From an uncultured Selenomonadaceae bacterium (lineage in GTDB: Bacteria; Bacillota; Negativicutes; Selenomonadales; Selenomonadaceae), in NCBI GenBank assembly GCA_905234195.1, contig CAJOFR010000019.1, forward strand, positions 1 through 40,282: DNA of 40,282 nucleotides. The letters are read 5' to 3'. The position numbers and the translations under genes are program-made. A model generated the notes under the pieces. It was not told the origin of the DNA. It ran no database searches and saw only the letters and a list, made by a program, of their open reading frames with translations. Shown here piece after piece: positions 1 to 8,511 of this stretch (its first letter is position 1; the number at the start of each line of letters is the position of its first letter).

Positions 1-52
1 TTCAACCACTTACTTTTCTTTTTGACGGTGTATATATTCTCTTATCTGCTTT

Positions 53-100
53 GCGCGCCTTACTCACGACTAAAGTCACGAGTGTGCGGCGCGCCTTTTT
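53..100 (+). terminator. Rho-independent terminator, plus strand
   Basis: GCGCGCC at 53-59 pairs with GGCGCGC at 88-94, with partial pairing of the CTCACGAC and GTCACGAG arms inside. A T run at 96-100 follows directly. It would stop transcription entering from the left of the window. The inner part of the stem is imperfect, so confidence is moderate. Confidence 0.55.
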
Positions 101-106
101 ATCAAA

Positions 107-136
107 CGGGAGGGCAGTTGGGTGATAGCCCTCCCG
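107..136 (-). terminator. Terminator of the minus-strand amidoligase gene
   Basis: A perfect 9-bp inverted repeat (CGGGAGGGC at 107-115, GCCCTCCCG at 128-136, 12-nt loop) lies 10 bp beyond the stop codon of the minus-strand gene. On that strand the stem is followed by TTTGAT, a weak U tract. Confidence 0.6.
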
Positions 137-146
137 CGATTATCTG

Positions 147-2549
147 TTAAATCGTAGCAGTTGCGGCATTATTATTCGTCAAGTGTTTCAAGAGGTGTTG
201 GCGGCAAGTTTCAAATTCCTCGCCTTTAAGCCCCAACCTGTCAAGAATTGACGTCATGCGGTATTTAAACCTATCAGTTTTAAGCCCGTAAATGGTTTTG
301 GATGCTTTTTTTGTAAAGTGGGTAATTGCCAGGCAGAGCTGTATCGCCGTTTTGATTTCCCTTGCGTGCAGGGTGCTGTTGAAAATCCGGAACTCGATTG
401 TGCCTTTGGTGAAAAAGGCGTGCAGGTTGCAAATGGTGTAACGGCTATCATGATAGTGATTGTGAGTTTCTTCGTTATCATTATACCAAATGTGCTTGAA
501 GGCTTCCAGCGTTTTGGGCTTTTTTGTGTTAATCTCTTCGATAATGCGCATATCGGCAGGGCGGCAATATGATTTGCGTTCTTCATGAACGTTAAGAGCC
601 GCGTAGAAAATCTGTTCACGGCTAGCAACGAAATTCAGCAGATTTTTCAGCTTTTGTGCGGTAAAATCTTTCGCGCCAATATGCACATGCAAGCCGCAAG
701 AATCGTTGACTTTAGCCCCCGCTTTACGCAACTTGCGAACAATCTCTTGCAGGGCTTCAATATCGTCATAGTTAAGGATAGGCGTCACCAATTCGCAACT
801 ATAATCCGTGTTATTAGTTCTGACGTAGGTATTGCCTTGCTTGCGGAGGGTGTCAAGACTAGCGTCACGCATGACTTTCCACTTGCGCCCTTTGGTATCA
901 GTCACAGAATAAGTAAGGTACGTTCCTCCGATATATATGGCGATTGTCCCGAAATAATCCGCAACAACATTCGCCGCCTGTTCGCGGGTAATACCGGTAA
1001 ACTCAATTTCAACGCCGATTGTTTGATTCTTCATACTATCGCCGGTTGCGCCGGTGACAGTGGTGTTTTCGGTGTTTTCTTCGACTACGGTAGCGATTGA
1101 CAAGCGGTGGCGCAATTCGCCAGTCATCCACAATGCGAAACGTTCTGCACAGCCAAAATCACTGAATCTAACAACCGTGAACGATTGGGCGCGAATAAAT
1201 TCGCCGTTATAGTCAGCGGCAACTTGCTGAAACAATTCTTTAAATTCGCGATATTGAGAAACTAAAAATTCAGTTCCGTTTATCACGCGCGACCAAACTT
1301 CGGTATAGGTGGAGTAGCAGTCTACTCCGCAACAAATTCCGCCGATTGTAGTACTCCACATTTTACCTCCAACGAAGGTGTGAGGCGTCCAGCCATTATC
1401 TTCAGTCAATACAGTTGAGTTGTTTGCTACTGTAGTTTCGACTTCATGAACTTCCCGATTTTCAGCCGCAATTCTCGCGTTTTCAATCTCGACTTCTGCC
1501 GCCGCGTCGACGTCGCCGGTAATTTCGTCAAGTGCGTCAATTTCTTGCCAATGGGAATAAGCATTAAGGACGTCGTTTGCAAACTTTATCGCGTCCGCGA
1601 AGTCTGCAAAGTCAAATTCGACGTGGTGATTATTGCTATAACGAGGCCAATTCCCGTATGCTACGGTGTATTCATTAATCACTTGAAAGATATAGTTGCC
1701 GAATTCACCGATAAACCCGTCACTGTTATCGACATCAACCGATATTGCGCCGTTCCTGCGCGGGCGATTTATCCCCACGTGTAAACTACTGCAACGATAA
1801 TCCCACCAACGGGAATTGGCGTTATTGTCATCAAGTTCCCAACCATTTTCCGCCGTCAAACCGTTTTTAGTTGCCTCCGCAATTATTACGTTTTCTGCCG
1901 CGTCAACTTCGTGAACTTCCTGATTTTCAGCCGCGTTTTCGACTTCGTGAACTTCGTTAGACCAATCCCAATTAATAAACTCGCCGTTGACGTATTTGCA
2001 GTCGTGTTCCTTCTCGTAGATTTCGAGCGTCATGTCGGCTTTAAGTACACTGATGCCGCTAATGTATACAACTTCGACGCCGTCTTCAACGCAGAATTTT
2101 TTCCGCGTCTTTTTTGTGGTATTACCGCCGGAAAGAGCTGCCCACGCCGTTTTGTGTTCAAAGGTAACGAACTTGTTGCTACGATTAATCACCGTGTAGC
2201 AAATATCTTTCGCAACATACACCTTGCCAACTTCAAATTTCGACGGTACAGCCGCGTCGCCTGTAATATCACGAATCAGATAAACAAAACCTGCATAGTT
2301 ACAACGCGCGCCGTCGTTGCTAATCTCAATCGTGATGATTTTATCGGTATTGTGGTTAATAACGTTGATTCTGGTGATAACTCCGTTTTCGTAGACTTCG
2401 ACGTAGCTGACGTTAAGGGTGCTATCCTTGTAAAAACGATTTTCCGGAGTGCCTCCGATTGTAATTGCGGGAACCTCTTCGACGAAAGTGCCATGACTAG
2501 CCATTCTGATAAGCGTCCTGGCGACTTCAACTTTTTGTACCTTAATCAT
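147..2549 (-). CDS. Composite protein with C-terminal amidoligase domain
   Basis: This 800-residue protein ends in an amidoligase_2-type domain (about residues 506-770). Signatures are GVEIEFTG at 512, SCGLHVHIGA in the middle and the late IEFRIFNSTLHAREI block. The family is a COOH-NH2 ligase group related to glutamine synthetase; such proteins occur in phages and the substrate here is unknown. Residues 1-190 look like an unrelated beta-rich region. Two related modules of about 110 residues follow (about 236-345 and 391-500). Each starts ENGW or DNGW and ends in an FxDFxxAxxFA-like helix, and they are joined by acidic linkers carrying EVHEVE. It is transcribed alone, away from the late operon, from a consensus promoter. 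The RBS AAAGGAG precedes the ATG. Confidence 0.75.
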   Translation of the reverse strand: MIKVQKVEVARTLIRMASHGTFVEEVPAITIGGTPENRFYKDSTLNVSYVEVYENGVITRINVINHNTDKIITIEISNDGARCNYAGFVYLIRDITGDAAVPSKFEVGKVYVAKDICYTVINRSNKFVTFEHKTAWAALSGGNTTKKTRKKFCVEDGVEVVYISGISVLKADMTLEIYEKEHDCKYVNGEFINWDWSNEVHEVENAAENQEVHEVDAAENVIIAEATKNGLTAENGWELDDNNANSRWWDYRCSSLHVGINRPRRNGAISVDVDNSDGFIGEFGNYIFQVINEYTVAYGNWPRYSNNHHVEFDFADFADAIKFANDVLNAYSHWQEIDALDEITGDVDAAAEVEIENARIAAENREVHEVETTVANNSTVLTEDNGWTPHTFVGGKMWSTTIGGICCGVDCYSTYTEVWSRVINGTEFLVSQYREFKELFQQVAADYNGEFIRAQSFTVVRFSDFGCAERFALWMTGELRHRLSIATVVEENTENTTVTGATGDSMKNQTIGVEIEFTGITREQAANVVADYFGTIAIYIGGTYLTYSVTDTKGRKWKVMRDASLDTLRKQGNTYVRTNNTDYSCELVTPILNYDDIEALQEIVRKLRKAGAKVNDSCGLHVHIGAKDFTAQKLKNLLNFVASREQIFYAALNVHEERKSYCRPADMRIIEEINTKKPKTLEAFKHIWYNDNEETHNHYHDSRYTICNLHAFFTKGTIEFRIFNSTLHAREIKTAIQLCLAITHFTKKASKTIYGLKTDRFKYRMTSILDRLGLKGEEFETCRQHLLKHLTNNNAATATI

Positions 2550-2584
2550 TTTTAATTTCTCCTTTACTTTTTATTTCAAGGTTT

Positions 2585-2622
2585 TCTTGATTTGTTTTCT
2601 TGATTATCAAGATTATCTTGAT
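2585..2622. promoter_or_regulatory. Operator-like TCTTGAT repeats
   Basis: TCTTGAT occurs at 2585-2591, 2598-2604 and 2616-2622, and its inverse ATCAAGA at 2606-2612. The middle pair forms the dyad CTTGATTATCAAG (2599-2611). The array lies between the minus-strand -10 box and the amidoligase start, so a bound repressor would block that transcript. The adjacent XRE protein is the natural candidate; this is inferred from position only. Confidence 0.5.
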
Positions 2623-2632
2623 TTATGTGCCT

Positions 2633-2660
2633 ATTATACCAGCTTATTTTGTTTTGTCAA
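2633..2660 (-). promoter_or_regulatory. Consensus sigma-70 promoter for the amidoligase gene
   Basis: On the minus strand, TTGACA (2660-2655) and TATAAT (2638-2633) are both perfect consensus hexamers separated by 16 bp. Transcription would begin near 2626 and pass through the operator-like repeats. Confidence 0.75.
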
Positions 2661-2709
2661 GTATTTTTTCAAAAAAATTTAAGATTTTTTTTGGAAAATC
2701 AAAATAAAC

Positions 2710-2738
2710 TTGTAAATCCTTAAAAAGTGTGGTAAAAT
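2710..2738 (+). promoter_or_regulatory. Promoter of the XRE regulator gene
   Basis: TTGTAA (2710-2715) and TAAAAT (2733-2738) are separated by 17 bp and lie 28 bp upstream of the regulator ATG. The promoter is divergent from the amidoligase promoter. Confidence 0.6.
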
Positions 2739-2765
2739 AGGGAAAAATAGAGAGGAAGATTAAAA

Positions 2766-3059
2766 ATGACTGTAACAGAATCGTTGAAAAGGTTCAGAAA
2801 AGAGAAGAAAATCACCCAAAAGGATATAGCGGAATATCTGAATTTAACTCCGCAAATGTATCAATACTATGAATCAAACGGTGGTTTATCAGCGGATTTT
2901 ATTAGAAAAATAGCGGAGTATTACAATGTATCAGCAGATTATCTTTTGGGTTTGACGGATAAACCGCGCCATGAAGAGTATGACGAGGAAGAAATTAAAT
3001 CGGCGTTTGCATTAAGAGACGCCTTTAAATCCGTTATTCGGGATTCTTTCAAGCAATAG
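2766..3059 (+). CDS. XRE-family (Cro/CI-type) transcriptional regulator
   Basis: This 97-residue protein has an N-terminal HTH_3 domain (about residues 4-62). It includes the recognition segment TQKDIAEYLNLTPQMYQYYE and the usual ADYLLGLTD end. The acidic C-terminal tail (EEYDEEEIKSAF) has no recognised domain. The RBS AGAGGAAG lies 7 nt before the ATG. It is the only regulator next to the divergent promoter region, so it probably controls the amidoligase gene and itself. A CI-like role in lysogeny is possible, but no integrase or antirepressor is visible nearby. Confidence 0.85.
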   Translation: MTVTESLKRFRKEKKITQKDIAEYLNLTPQMYQYYESNGGLSADFIRKIAEYYNVSADYLLGLTDKPRHEEYDEEEIKSAFALRDAFKSVIRDSFKQ

Positions 3060-3080
3060 CCGAATATCTGTTAGCAAAAA

Positions 3081-3107
3081 AAATAGCCGCCTTAGGCGGT
3101 TTTTTTT
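3081..3107 (+). terminator. Rho-independent terminator after the XRE gene
   Basis: CCGCC-TTA-GGCGG (3087-3099) is followed by eight T residues (3100-3107) and preceded by an A run. It separates the regulator from the late operon. Confidence 0.85.
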
Positions 3108-3124
3108 GTGAAAGGAGTATATTA

Positions 3125-3202
3125 ATGATAAAAGATAAATTTCGCGAAAATCCTCTAGCTTATTATGGCTTATCTATCGCGGCTAGCTTGGCGGGCGTCT
3201 GA
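3125..3202 (+). CDS. Short 25-codon ORF carrying the operon's first good RBS
   Basis: AAAGGAG at 3114 precedes an ATG that opens 25 codons (MIKDKFRENPLAYYGLSIAA, then SLAGV) ending in TGA. It overlaps the start of the next gene in another frame. It may be the surviving 5' end of a gene whose middle was deleted, or a leader whose translation feeds re-initiation at 3165. It matches no family I recognise. Confidence 0.3.
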   Translation: MIKDKFRENPLAYYGLSIAASLAGV

Positions 3203-3872
3203 ATCAGTTCAGCGAGTAAAGGCGTTGGCAAGTCAGAAAAAACAACAGCAAAAAATTTATCCGATTTATGATTGGCAGGATAACGATATTTGGCTTTATA
3301 TCAAGGAACATAATCTAGAGTTCCCCGAAATTTATATTCGACTTTACGAAAAAGGAATATCGAAAAACCGGTTACGGCTTTGCAGTTTTTTTGGCGATAC
3401 GACAGTTGCGGGATTGAAGGATATAGCTGAAACGGAGCCGGAATTGTGGGAAAAGATAGAAAGGCGTTATCCCAATGCTTATCTCGTTTTGCTTTATTAT
3501 GATTCAGATATGTTCAAGCGTCAGACGAGAAAACGAACTGCACTTGAAACTGATGACACCGATTATAAAGCCAAACTCTATGATATTCTCTACCTTAATA
3601 CCGCGAAATACAATATTCCGCCGGAAACGAAAAAACTTTTGAGAGATTGGCGACACTTAATCACGATGTTTGGCGAGTACATGACGCCAAAATTATTAAA
3701 GCGTAGCTGTGAAGCGATATTGGCAGGTGACCCTAAAGGACGCAGTCGCCGCGCTGTTATGAATGACGTTTGTATAGAGTTTTGTGAAGTATCACGGAGG
3801 GAACAAGAGGAACGTGATAGACTTATTTCAACCGTTGAAAACGTTGCATTGGGTAGAGCACGCGAAACTTAA
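3165..3872 (+). CDS. C-terminal remnant of an IbrA-like PAPS-reductase-family protein
   Basis: The 235 residues match the part of IbrA/DUF3440 proteins downstream of the PP-loop domain. RASESVQR resembles the family's GIRADES segment, followed by IYPIYDWQDNDIW and a helical C-terminus. The N-terminal nucleotide-binding domain with its SGGKDS loop, normally some 170 residues, is absent. The ATG at 3165 has no RBS of its own; the only good one belongs to the short upstream reading frame. The 3' end overlaps the next gene, an IbrB/ParB-like partner, as in ibrAB pairs. It is probably a decayed gene, though a truncated functional protein cannot be excluded. Confidence 0.6.
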   Translation: MAYLSRLAWRASESVQRVKALASQKKQQQKIYPIYDWQDNDIWLYIKEHNLEFPEIYIRLYEKGISKNRLRLCSFFGDTTVAGLKDIAETEPELWEKIERRYPNAYLVLLYYDSDMFKRQTRKRTALETDDTDYKAKLYDILYLNTAKYNIPPETKKLLRDWRHLITMFGEYMTPKLLKRSCEAILAGDPKGRSRRAVMNDVCIEFCEVSRREQEERDRLISTVENVALGRARET

Positions 3873-4335
3873 AGCTAACAATTACAATTCGAACAAAGTC
3901 AGCAAAGATAATCTTGAACTGCTGAAACAATCAATCTTGACCAACGGCTGGACGTTGCCTATAGTTGCTAGAAAAGATTATACGATTATAGACGGCTATC
4001 ACCGGTGGACGATAGCAGGGCAGGAGCCGCTAAAATCGATGTTAGGCGGTAAAGTTCCTGTGGTTATAGTCAATCACGCAACACGCGACGAAGATATTTA
4101 CGGCACAATCACGCATAACCGCGCAAGGGGTGTTCACCTGCTGGAGCCGATGAAAGCGATAGTAAAGGAACTGATTGACGGCGGAAAATCTGTAAGTGAA
4201 ATAAGCAAACAGCTCGGAATGAAGGCGGAGGAGATTTTTAGATTAAGCGGTTTTACGCGGCAAGAATTTCTGGATTTAATGACTAAAGGTGTTAAAGGTT
4301 ATTCGCGGGCTGTTATTTTTAAAAACGTTAGATAA
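3814..4335 (+). CDS. IbrB/ParB-like nuclease-fold protein
   Basis: The ParB/sulfiredoxin-like domain is shown by LKQSILTNGWTLPIVARKDY and the DGYHRWTIAG motif, followed by a helical segment with an HTH-like KSVSEISKQLGMKAEEIFRL. IbrB proteins are encoded beside IbrA proteins in phages; their role is not settled. GTG 3814 is chosen because GGAGGG lies 12 nt upstream. An in-frame GTG at 3784 would add 10 residues but lacks an RBS. It overlaps the IbrA-like gene and precedes the terminase pair. Confidence 0.7.
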   Translation: MIDLFQPLKTLHWVEHAKLKANNYNSNKVSKDNLELLKQSILTNGWTLPIVARKDYTIIDGYHRWTIAGQEPLKSMLGGKVPVVIVNHATRDEDIYGTITHNRARGVHLLEPMKAIVKELIDGGKSVSEISKQLGMKAEEIFRLSGFTRQEFLDLMTKGVKGYSRAVIFKNVR

Positions 4336-4365
4336 AAATTTTATTCTTTAAAGGGGAGGAGGAAT

Positions 4366-4914
4366 TTGTCAAATGAAAAAATAAAGGATTGGTACAAGAG
4401 AAAAGGCGAAAGCTCGGCGGCTTATGAGGCGTTTACTACCTATCTTGAGTTACAGGACAGGAGTTACGCAAAAGTTGCGCGAAAGTTGCGGAAATCTGAT
4501 ACAATAATTCGCCGCTGGGCTAAAGCGTATGACTGGGAAAATCGCGCCACAATGTGGGATAATTCAATCGTCGAAGAGGCTAGAAAAGCCGCAATTCGCG
4601 ATTTTAAAAAAATGATAGAACTGCAGATAGGGCTGGGGAAAATGCTACAGGCAAAAAGCGCGAAAGCTATCCAGTCTATGGAATTTGACAAAGTTCCTAT
4701 GAAATATCTCCCCGCTATGGTGAAAATGCTCGAAACGGGCGTATCTATTGAGCGTTCGTCAAGAAGTATCGAAGAAGATTATAATAACAAGAGCAAAAAC
4801 GACAAATTGAATATAAATTTGAATTTAGATTTTTCAAAGTTATCGGACGGTGAGTTAAATGAATTGGATAAACTCCTTTCAAAATTGCAAGGAATTAACG
4901 CCGCCGATAGTTGA
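4366..4914 (+). CDS. terS: Terminase small subunit
   Basis: This 182-residue protein has an N-terminal HTH region (SYAKVARKLRKSDTIIRRWA, about residues 28-47) typical of phage small terminases that recognise the packaging site. A coiled-coil-prone middle follows, and a C-terminal region that usually contacts the large subunit. The start is TTG, placed just after GGGGAGGAGGAA. It is followed by, and overlaps by 56 bp, the large subunit gene. Confidence 0.8.
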   Translation: MSNEKIKDWYKRKGESSAAYEAFTTYLELQDRSYAKVARKLRKSDTIIRRWAKAYDWENRATMWDNSIVEEARKAAIRDFKKMIELQIGLGKMLQAKSAKAIQSMEFDKVPMKYLPAMVKMLETGVSIERSSRSIEEDYNNKSKNDKLNINLNLDFSKLSDGELNELDKLLSKLQGINAADS

Positions 4915-6343
4915 AAATGCGCAAAAGGCGTTAAAATCGGAGATAATGAACAGGGCGCGTCAAAATATGGCTAATTTTGCACTTTATATCGACAGCAGTT
5001 ATGTCATGAATTGGCACCACAAATTAATTTGCGATAAGCTAGATAAGTGGATTAAGCGAAAAATTAAAAGGTTAATGATATTTATGCCGCCGCGTCATGG
5101 AAAATCTGAATTAGTATCGCGAAAATTGCCGGCATACATTTTCGGGATAAATCCCGACGCAAAAATAATCAGCACGAGTTATTCAGCGGATTTAGCGACG
5201 GCGATGAATCGCGACGTTCAAAGGATAATCGATAGTGATAAATATTATGAGCTTTTTCCGAATACGACGCTAAACGGTAGGAATATCCGCACAATCGCGG
5301 GGGGAGCACTGCGCAATTCGGATAAATTTGAAATCGTCGGGCACAAAGGCGTTTATCGCTCGGCAGGTGTTGACGGCGGTATTACGGGTTTGGGCGGCAA
5401 TTACGTTATAATTGACGACCCCATTAAAAATCGTAAAGAGGCTAATAGTCCGACTGTTAGAAAAAGCGTTTATGATTGGTACACCTCGACACTTTACACT
5501 AGACTTGAAAAAGACGCTTGCATTTTGCTGACGATGACGCGCTGGCACGAAGATGACTTAGCGGGCAGATTATTGGATTTAATGAGGAAAGATAAAACTG
5601 CTGACCAGTGGGAAATTTTATCTTTACCCGCAACGTTTGAATCAGACACAGCCAAACCTTACGATATACGAACAACAGAAGGCGAGGCACTTTGGCGGGG
5701 GAAATACGACGAAAAGGCGTTAAATTCGATAAAGTCAACAATCGGAACTATTGAGTGGGCGGCACTTTACCAGCAAAGACCTGCGCCTCAGGAAGGCAGT
5801 ATCTTCAAGCGCGAATGGTTTACGAAATTTTATAAGCAACTGCCGCGTTTGAATATGCTGATTCAGTCTTGGGATGAACCGTTCGTTAAATCTGAAGGTA
5901 GTGCAAAATGCGCAGGAATTGTAATGGGTAGACGCGGAGCAGATATTTACGTTATCGATATGGTGAATGAAAAAATGGAATTTACCGAAAGTGTGACGGC
6001 GATACGCGCTTTATCAGCGAAATATCCGCAAGCAACGGCAAAAGTCATAGAAAATAAAGCAAACGGACCCGCAATAGTTTCGTTGCTGAAAAAAGAAATT
6101 CCAGGCTTGATAGAGTTTAATCCTGTAGGCGGCAAGGAAGAGCGCGCAATTTCGATAACTCCTTACTGCGAGGCGGGAAATATTTATCTTCCTGACCCTG
6201 CCGCTAATTCGTGGGTAGGAGAATTTATCAACGAACTTTTAACTTTTCCGAAAGGGAAATATAAAGATGTGACGGACGCTTTTGTACAAGGCGTGCTTTA
6301 TCTGATGAGCGGCTATTCAGATTGGAAACATTTAATTGAATAG
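4859..6343 (+). CDS. terL: Terminase large subunit
   Basis: The packaging motor ATPase and nuclease. The ATPase domain shows Walker A PPRHGKSE (about 77-84), Walker B YVIIDD (182-187) and a TRWHEDD coupling motif (227-233). The C-terminal RNase H-like nuclease has QSWDEPF (336-342), where most relatives have SWDTAF, then VIENKANGP (E398) and a late VTDAF. At 494 residues it is full length. GGTGAG lies 6 nt before the ATG. It translocates DNA through the portal encoded next. Confidence 0.93.
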   Translation: MNWINSFQNCKELTPPIVENAQKALKSEIMNRARQNMANFALYIDSSYVMNWHHKLICDKLDKWIKRKIKRLMIFMPPRHGKSELVSRKLPAYIFGINPDAKIISTSYSADLATAMNRDVQRIIDSDKYYELFPNTTLNGRNIRTIAGGALRNSDKFEIVGHKGVYRSAGVDGGITGLGGNYVIIDDPIKNRKEANSPTVRKSVYDWYTSTLYTRLEKDACILLTMTRWHEDDLAGRLLDLMRKDKTADQWEILSLPATFESDTAKPYDIRTTEGEALWRGKYDEKALNSIKSTIGTIEWAALYQQRPAPQEGSIFKREWFTKFYKQLPRLNMLIQSWDEPFVKSEGSAKCAGIVMGRRGADIYVIDMVNEKMEFTESVTAIRALSAKYPQATAKVIENKANGPAIVSLLKKEIPGLIEFNPVGGKEERAISITPYCEAGNIYLPDPAANSWVGEFINELLTFPKGKYKDVTDAFVQGVLYLMSGYSDWKHLIE

Positions 6344-6353
6344 GGTGATTAAT

Positions 6354-7649
6354 TTGATTGATAATCGGCAGGACGGATTTTATCACGCGCTAATAGAATA
6401 TGCGTTGCGTAATCGTCAATCGATGATTCATACAAATAATTTTCGATACAATGACGATTTGTTCACTAAAAACGGAATAGTGCAGAAAATAATCAGTGCA
6501 CCGGCTGAAGATGCCCTTCGCGCAGGGTTTTTGTTACAAGGCGTTGAAGATGAAGAGCAGGAAAATTTGTTTTCGGTACTTGAAGATTTGGAGGCAAGCA
6601 AAAGTTTTGCAAATGCGCTAAGTTGGGATAGGCTTCACGGAGGAGCGGCAATTTTAATGGTGATTGATGACGGCGGCAATCTCAATGCGCCGGTGAACGA
6701 AAATAAAATCCGCAAAATTGAAAAGCTGGAAATATATTCACCTGAAGATATAATGCCGCTGACTTTTTATTCGGACACGTCAAGTAAAAAATTCGGCGAG
6801 GCTGAAATTTTTTCTCTAGTCAACTATTACGGCAATTCGTTTGAAGTGCACGAAACGCGTCTGTTGATGTTTCGCGGAGGACTAATCTCAAATGTGCGTC
6901 GGCGTGAAAGAAACGGATTCGGCGGTACGGTGATAGAGCAAATATCTGACGATTTGGCACATTACGCGGAAAGCTTGAGATTGTCGATAGCCGCGCTGGA
7001 AAAACTTTCGCAGGACATAATGAAACTTGACGGAATGACCGCACTAATGCAAAATGATTTTGGCGAACAGCAAGTACAAAAACGTCTGCAACTGATTGAC
7101 TTATACAGGCGTCTTGAAAATGTTATCGCACTTGACAGCAAAGATGAGTTTGAGAGAAAAAATTTATCACTCGGCGGCGTGAAAGATATAATCGAACAAG
7201 CCGAATATGCGTTATCGGCGTCAACGGGAATACCCGCAACGATTCTTTTCGGGCGTTCACCCGCAGGAATGAGTGCGACAGGTGAATCAGACTTTGAAAA
7301 CTATTACAATATGGTTGGCAGGATACAGGAAAGAACACTCAGACCAAATTTAACGCGGCTGATTTATCTTTTGAATATCGCGGCGGAATATGACTTGAAG
7401 TTGCCGGAAAGTTATTCAATCGAATTTAAGCCGCTGTGGTTGCCCTCTGAAAAAGAAAAAGCGGAAACTGAAAAGCTGTTAGCTGAAACTCAATCGGTTA
7501 AGGCGTCAACGCTTAAAATTCTTCACGAATTGGGAGCGATGGACGCAATGGAAATACGCAACGAAATAGCCGAAGAATACGAACTTGACAGAACACTTGA
7601 TAAAATCTTGACGGAGCCCGCCGAAAAGCCCGAAGGTGAAGAAGAATGA
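6354..7649 (+). CDS. Portal protein, DUF1073 (anti-CBASS Acb1-like portal superfamily) type
   Basis: A DUF1073-like phage portal of about 431 residues. It has NGIVQKIISAPAEDALRAGF near the N-terminus, SWDRLHGGAAILMV in the stem region, and ASTGIPATILFGRSPAGMSATGE near residue 300 as in this portal family. It forms the dodecameric ring at the capsid vertex. TTG 6354 is preferred because GGGTGAT sits 4 nt upstream, a spacing seen at other TTG starts here. An in-frame TTG at 6336 overlaps the terminase gene. Confidence 0.88.
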   Translation: MIDNRQDGFYHALIEYALRNRQSMIHTNNFRYNDDLFTKNGIVQKIISAPAEDALRAGFLLQGVEDEEQENLFSVLEDLEASKSFANALSWDRLHGGAAILMVIDDGGNLNAPVNENKIRKIEKLEIYSPEDIMPLTFYSDTSSKKFGEAEIFSLVNYYGNSFEVHETRLLMFRGGLISNVRRRERNGFGGTVIEQISDDLAHYAESLRLSIAALEKLSQDIMKLDGMTALMQNDFGEQQVQKRLQLIDLYRRLENVIALDSKDEFERKNLSLGGVKDIIEQAEYALSASTGIPATILFGRSPAGMSATGESDFENYYNMVGRIQERTLRPNLTRLIYLLNIAAEYDLKLPESYSIEFKPLWLPSEKEKAETEKLLAETQSVKASTLKILHELGAMDAMEIRNEIAEEYELDRTLDKILTEPAEKPEGEEE

Positions 7650-8410
7650 TAATTCCAAAAAGAAAATGGCGGTATCCTGTAGCGATAGAACGGGAATATG
7701 CGAAAATGCTTGTTTTAATCGTCAAGAAAAAATTTTCCGTAATAAAAAGTTTTGTTCCCGAAATAGTTAACGCGATTTACAACAACGCAATTCATCACGA
7801 CGGAATAGGCGATTGGCTTGGGAATATCGTCAGCAAAGTCAAGAAAAAAGTCGAAAAAGCTGTTTCCTCCGTACCGATAATCAACAGAATATTTAAGCGC
7901 GTGGATAAACACGTAAAAGCCGAATTGATACAAACGCTTGAAAGTGCAGGAGTAAAGCCGCGTTCAAAAACGAATAAACAAGATTTAGAAATGATGAAAA
8001 CAATTTTCGCGGCGCAAAATACGACACTGATTAAATCGATTGATAATCAAATTATGGAAAAAATCCAATTTTCGCTATCACAAAAAATAATCGGCACGGC
8101 AAGCAAAGAAAAACTTGCGACTGATTTGACAAAGGAAATACAGGAAATGGCGGGCGTATCAGAAAAACGCGCGGCGTTAATCGGGGCAGACCAGGTAGGC
8201 AAGCTAAATGGCAAATTGACGCAATATCGGCAAATGGCGGCAGGGATAAAAAGGTACATTTGGCGAACTATGCTTGACAATAGAGTTAGACCTTCACACA
8301 GAGAAAAGGAAGGTGTCATTTTCCGTTGGAACGACGACGAAGAAAAACCAGGTGAGGCAATTCGTTGTAGATGTGTGGCGCAACCCGTCATCGAAGGTGA
8401 GGAAGACTGA
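7646..8410 (+). CDS. MuF-like minor head / head morphogenesis protein
   Basis: A 254-residue protein overlapping the portal stop by 4 bp (ATGA). The C-terminal third carries the MuF signature: a helical SEKRAALIGADQVGKLNGKL followed by YIWRTMLDNRVRPSHREKEG and a final cysteine pair in AIRCRCVAQP. MuF proteins bind the portal and may be ejected with DNA. The N-terminus is lysine-rich and helical. No toxin domain is attached. Confidence 0.85.
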   Translation: MIIPKRKWRYPVAIEREYAKMLVLIVKKKFSVIKSFVPEIVNAIYNNAIHHDGIGDWLGNIVSKVKKKVEKAVSSVPIINRIFKRVDKHVKAELIQTLESAGVKPRSKTNKQDLEMMKTIFAAQNTTLIKSIDNQIMEKIQFSLSQKIIGTASKEKLATDLTKEIQEMAGVSEKRAALIGADQVGKLNGKLTQYRQMAAGIKRYIWRTMLDNRVRPSHREKEGVIFRWNDDEEKPGEAIRCRCVAQPVIEGEED

Positions 8411-8412
8411 AA

Positions 8413-8511
8413 ATGATAAATCAGATTTTTAACGAAGACTGCCTCGAAGGAATGAAGAGAATCCCCGACGGCTCCGTCGATTTTATTTTGACCGATTTGC
8501 CTTTGACATAA
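8413..8511 (+). pseudogene. 5' fragment of a DNA methyltransferase gene
   Basis: The start codon and 32 codons resemble the opening of a beta-class N6-adenine/N4-cytosine methyltransferase: MINQIFNEDCLEGMKRIPDG followed by VDFILTDLP, the approach to the DPPY motif. The frame then meets TTGACATAA, which is the -35 box of the downstream HNH gene. The rest of the enzyme is missing except for a 3' fragment at 9173-9343, so the gene is broken. Confidence 0.7.

Noticed and set aside
585-1100. Plus-strand reading frames opposite the amidoligase gene
   Set aside because: They lack ribosome binding sites and recognisable domains. The minus-strand frame is continuous for 800 codons with a clear domain and promoter.
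3784-3813. GTG 3784 as start of the IbrB-like gene
   Set aside because: No ribosome binding site precedes it; GGAGGG precedes GTG 3814. The earlier start remains possible.
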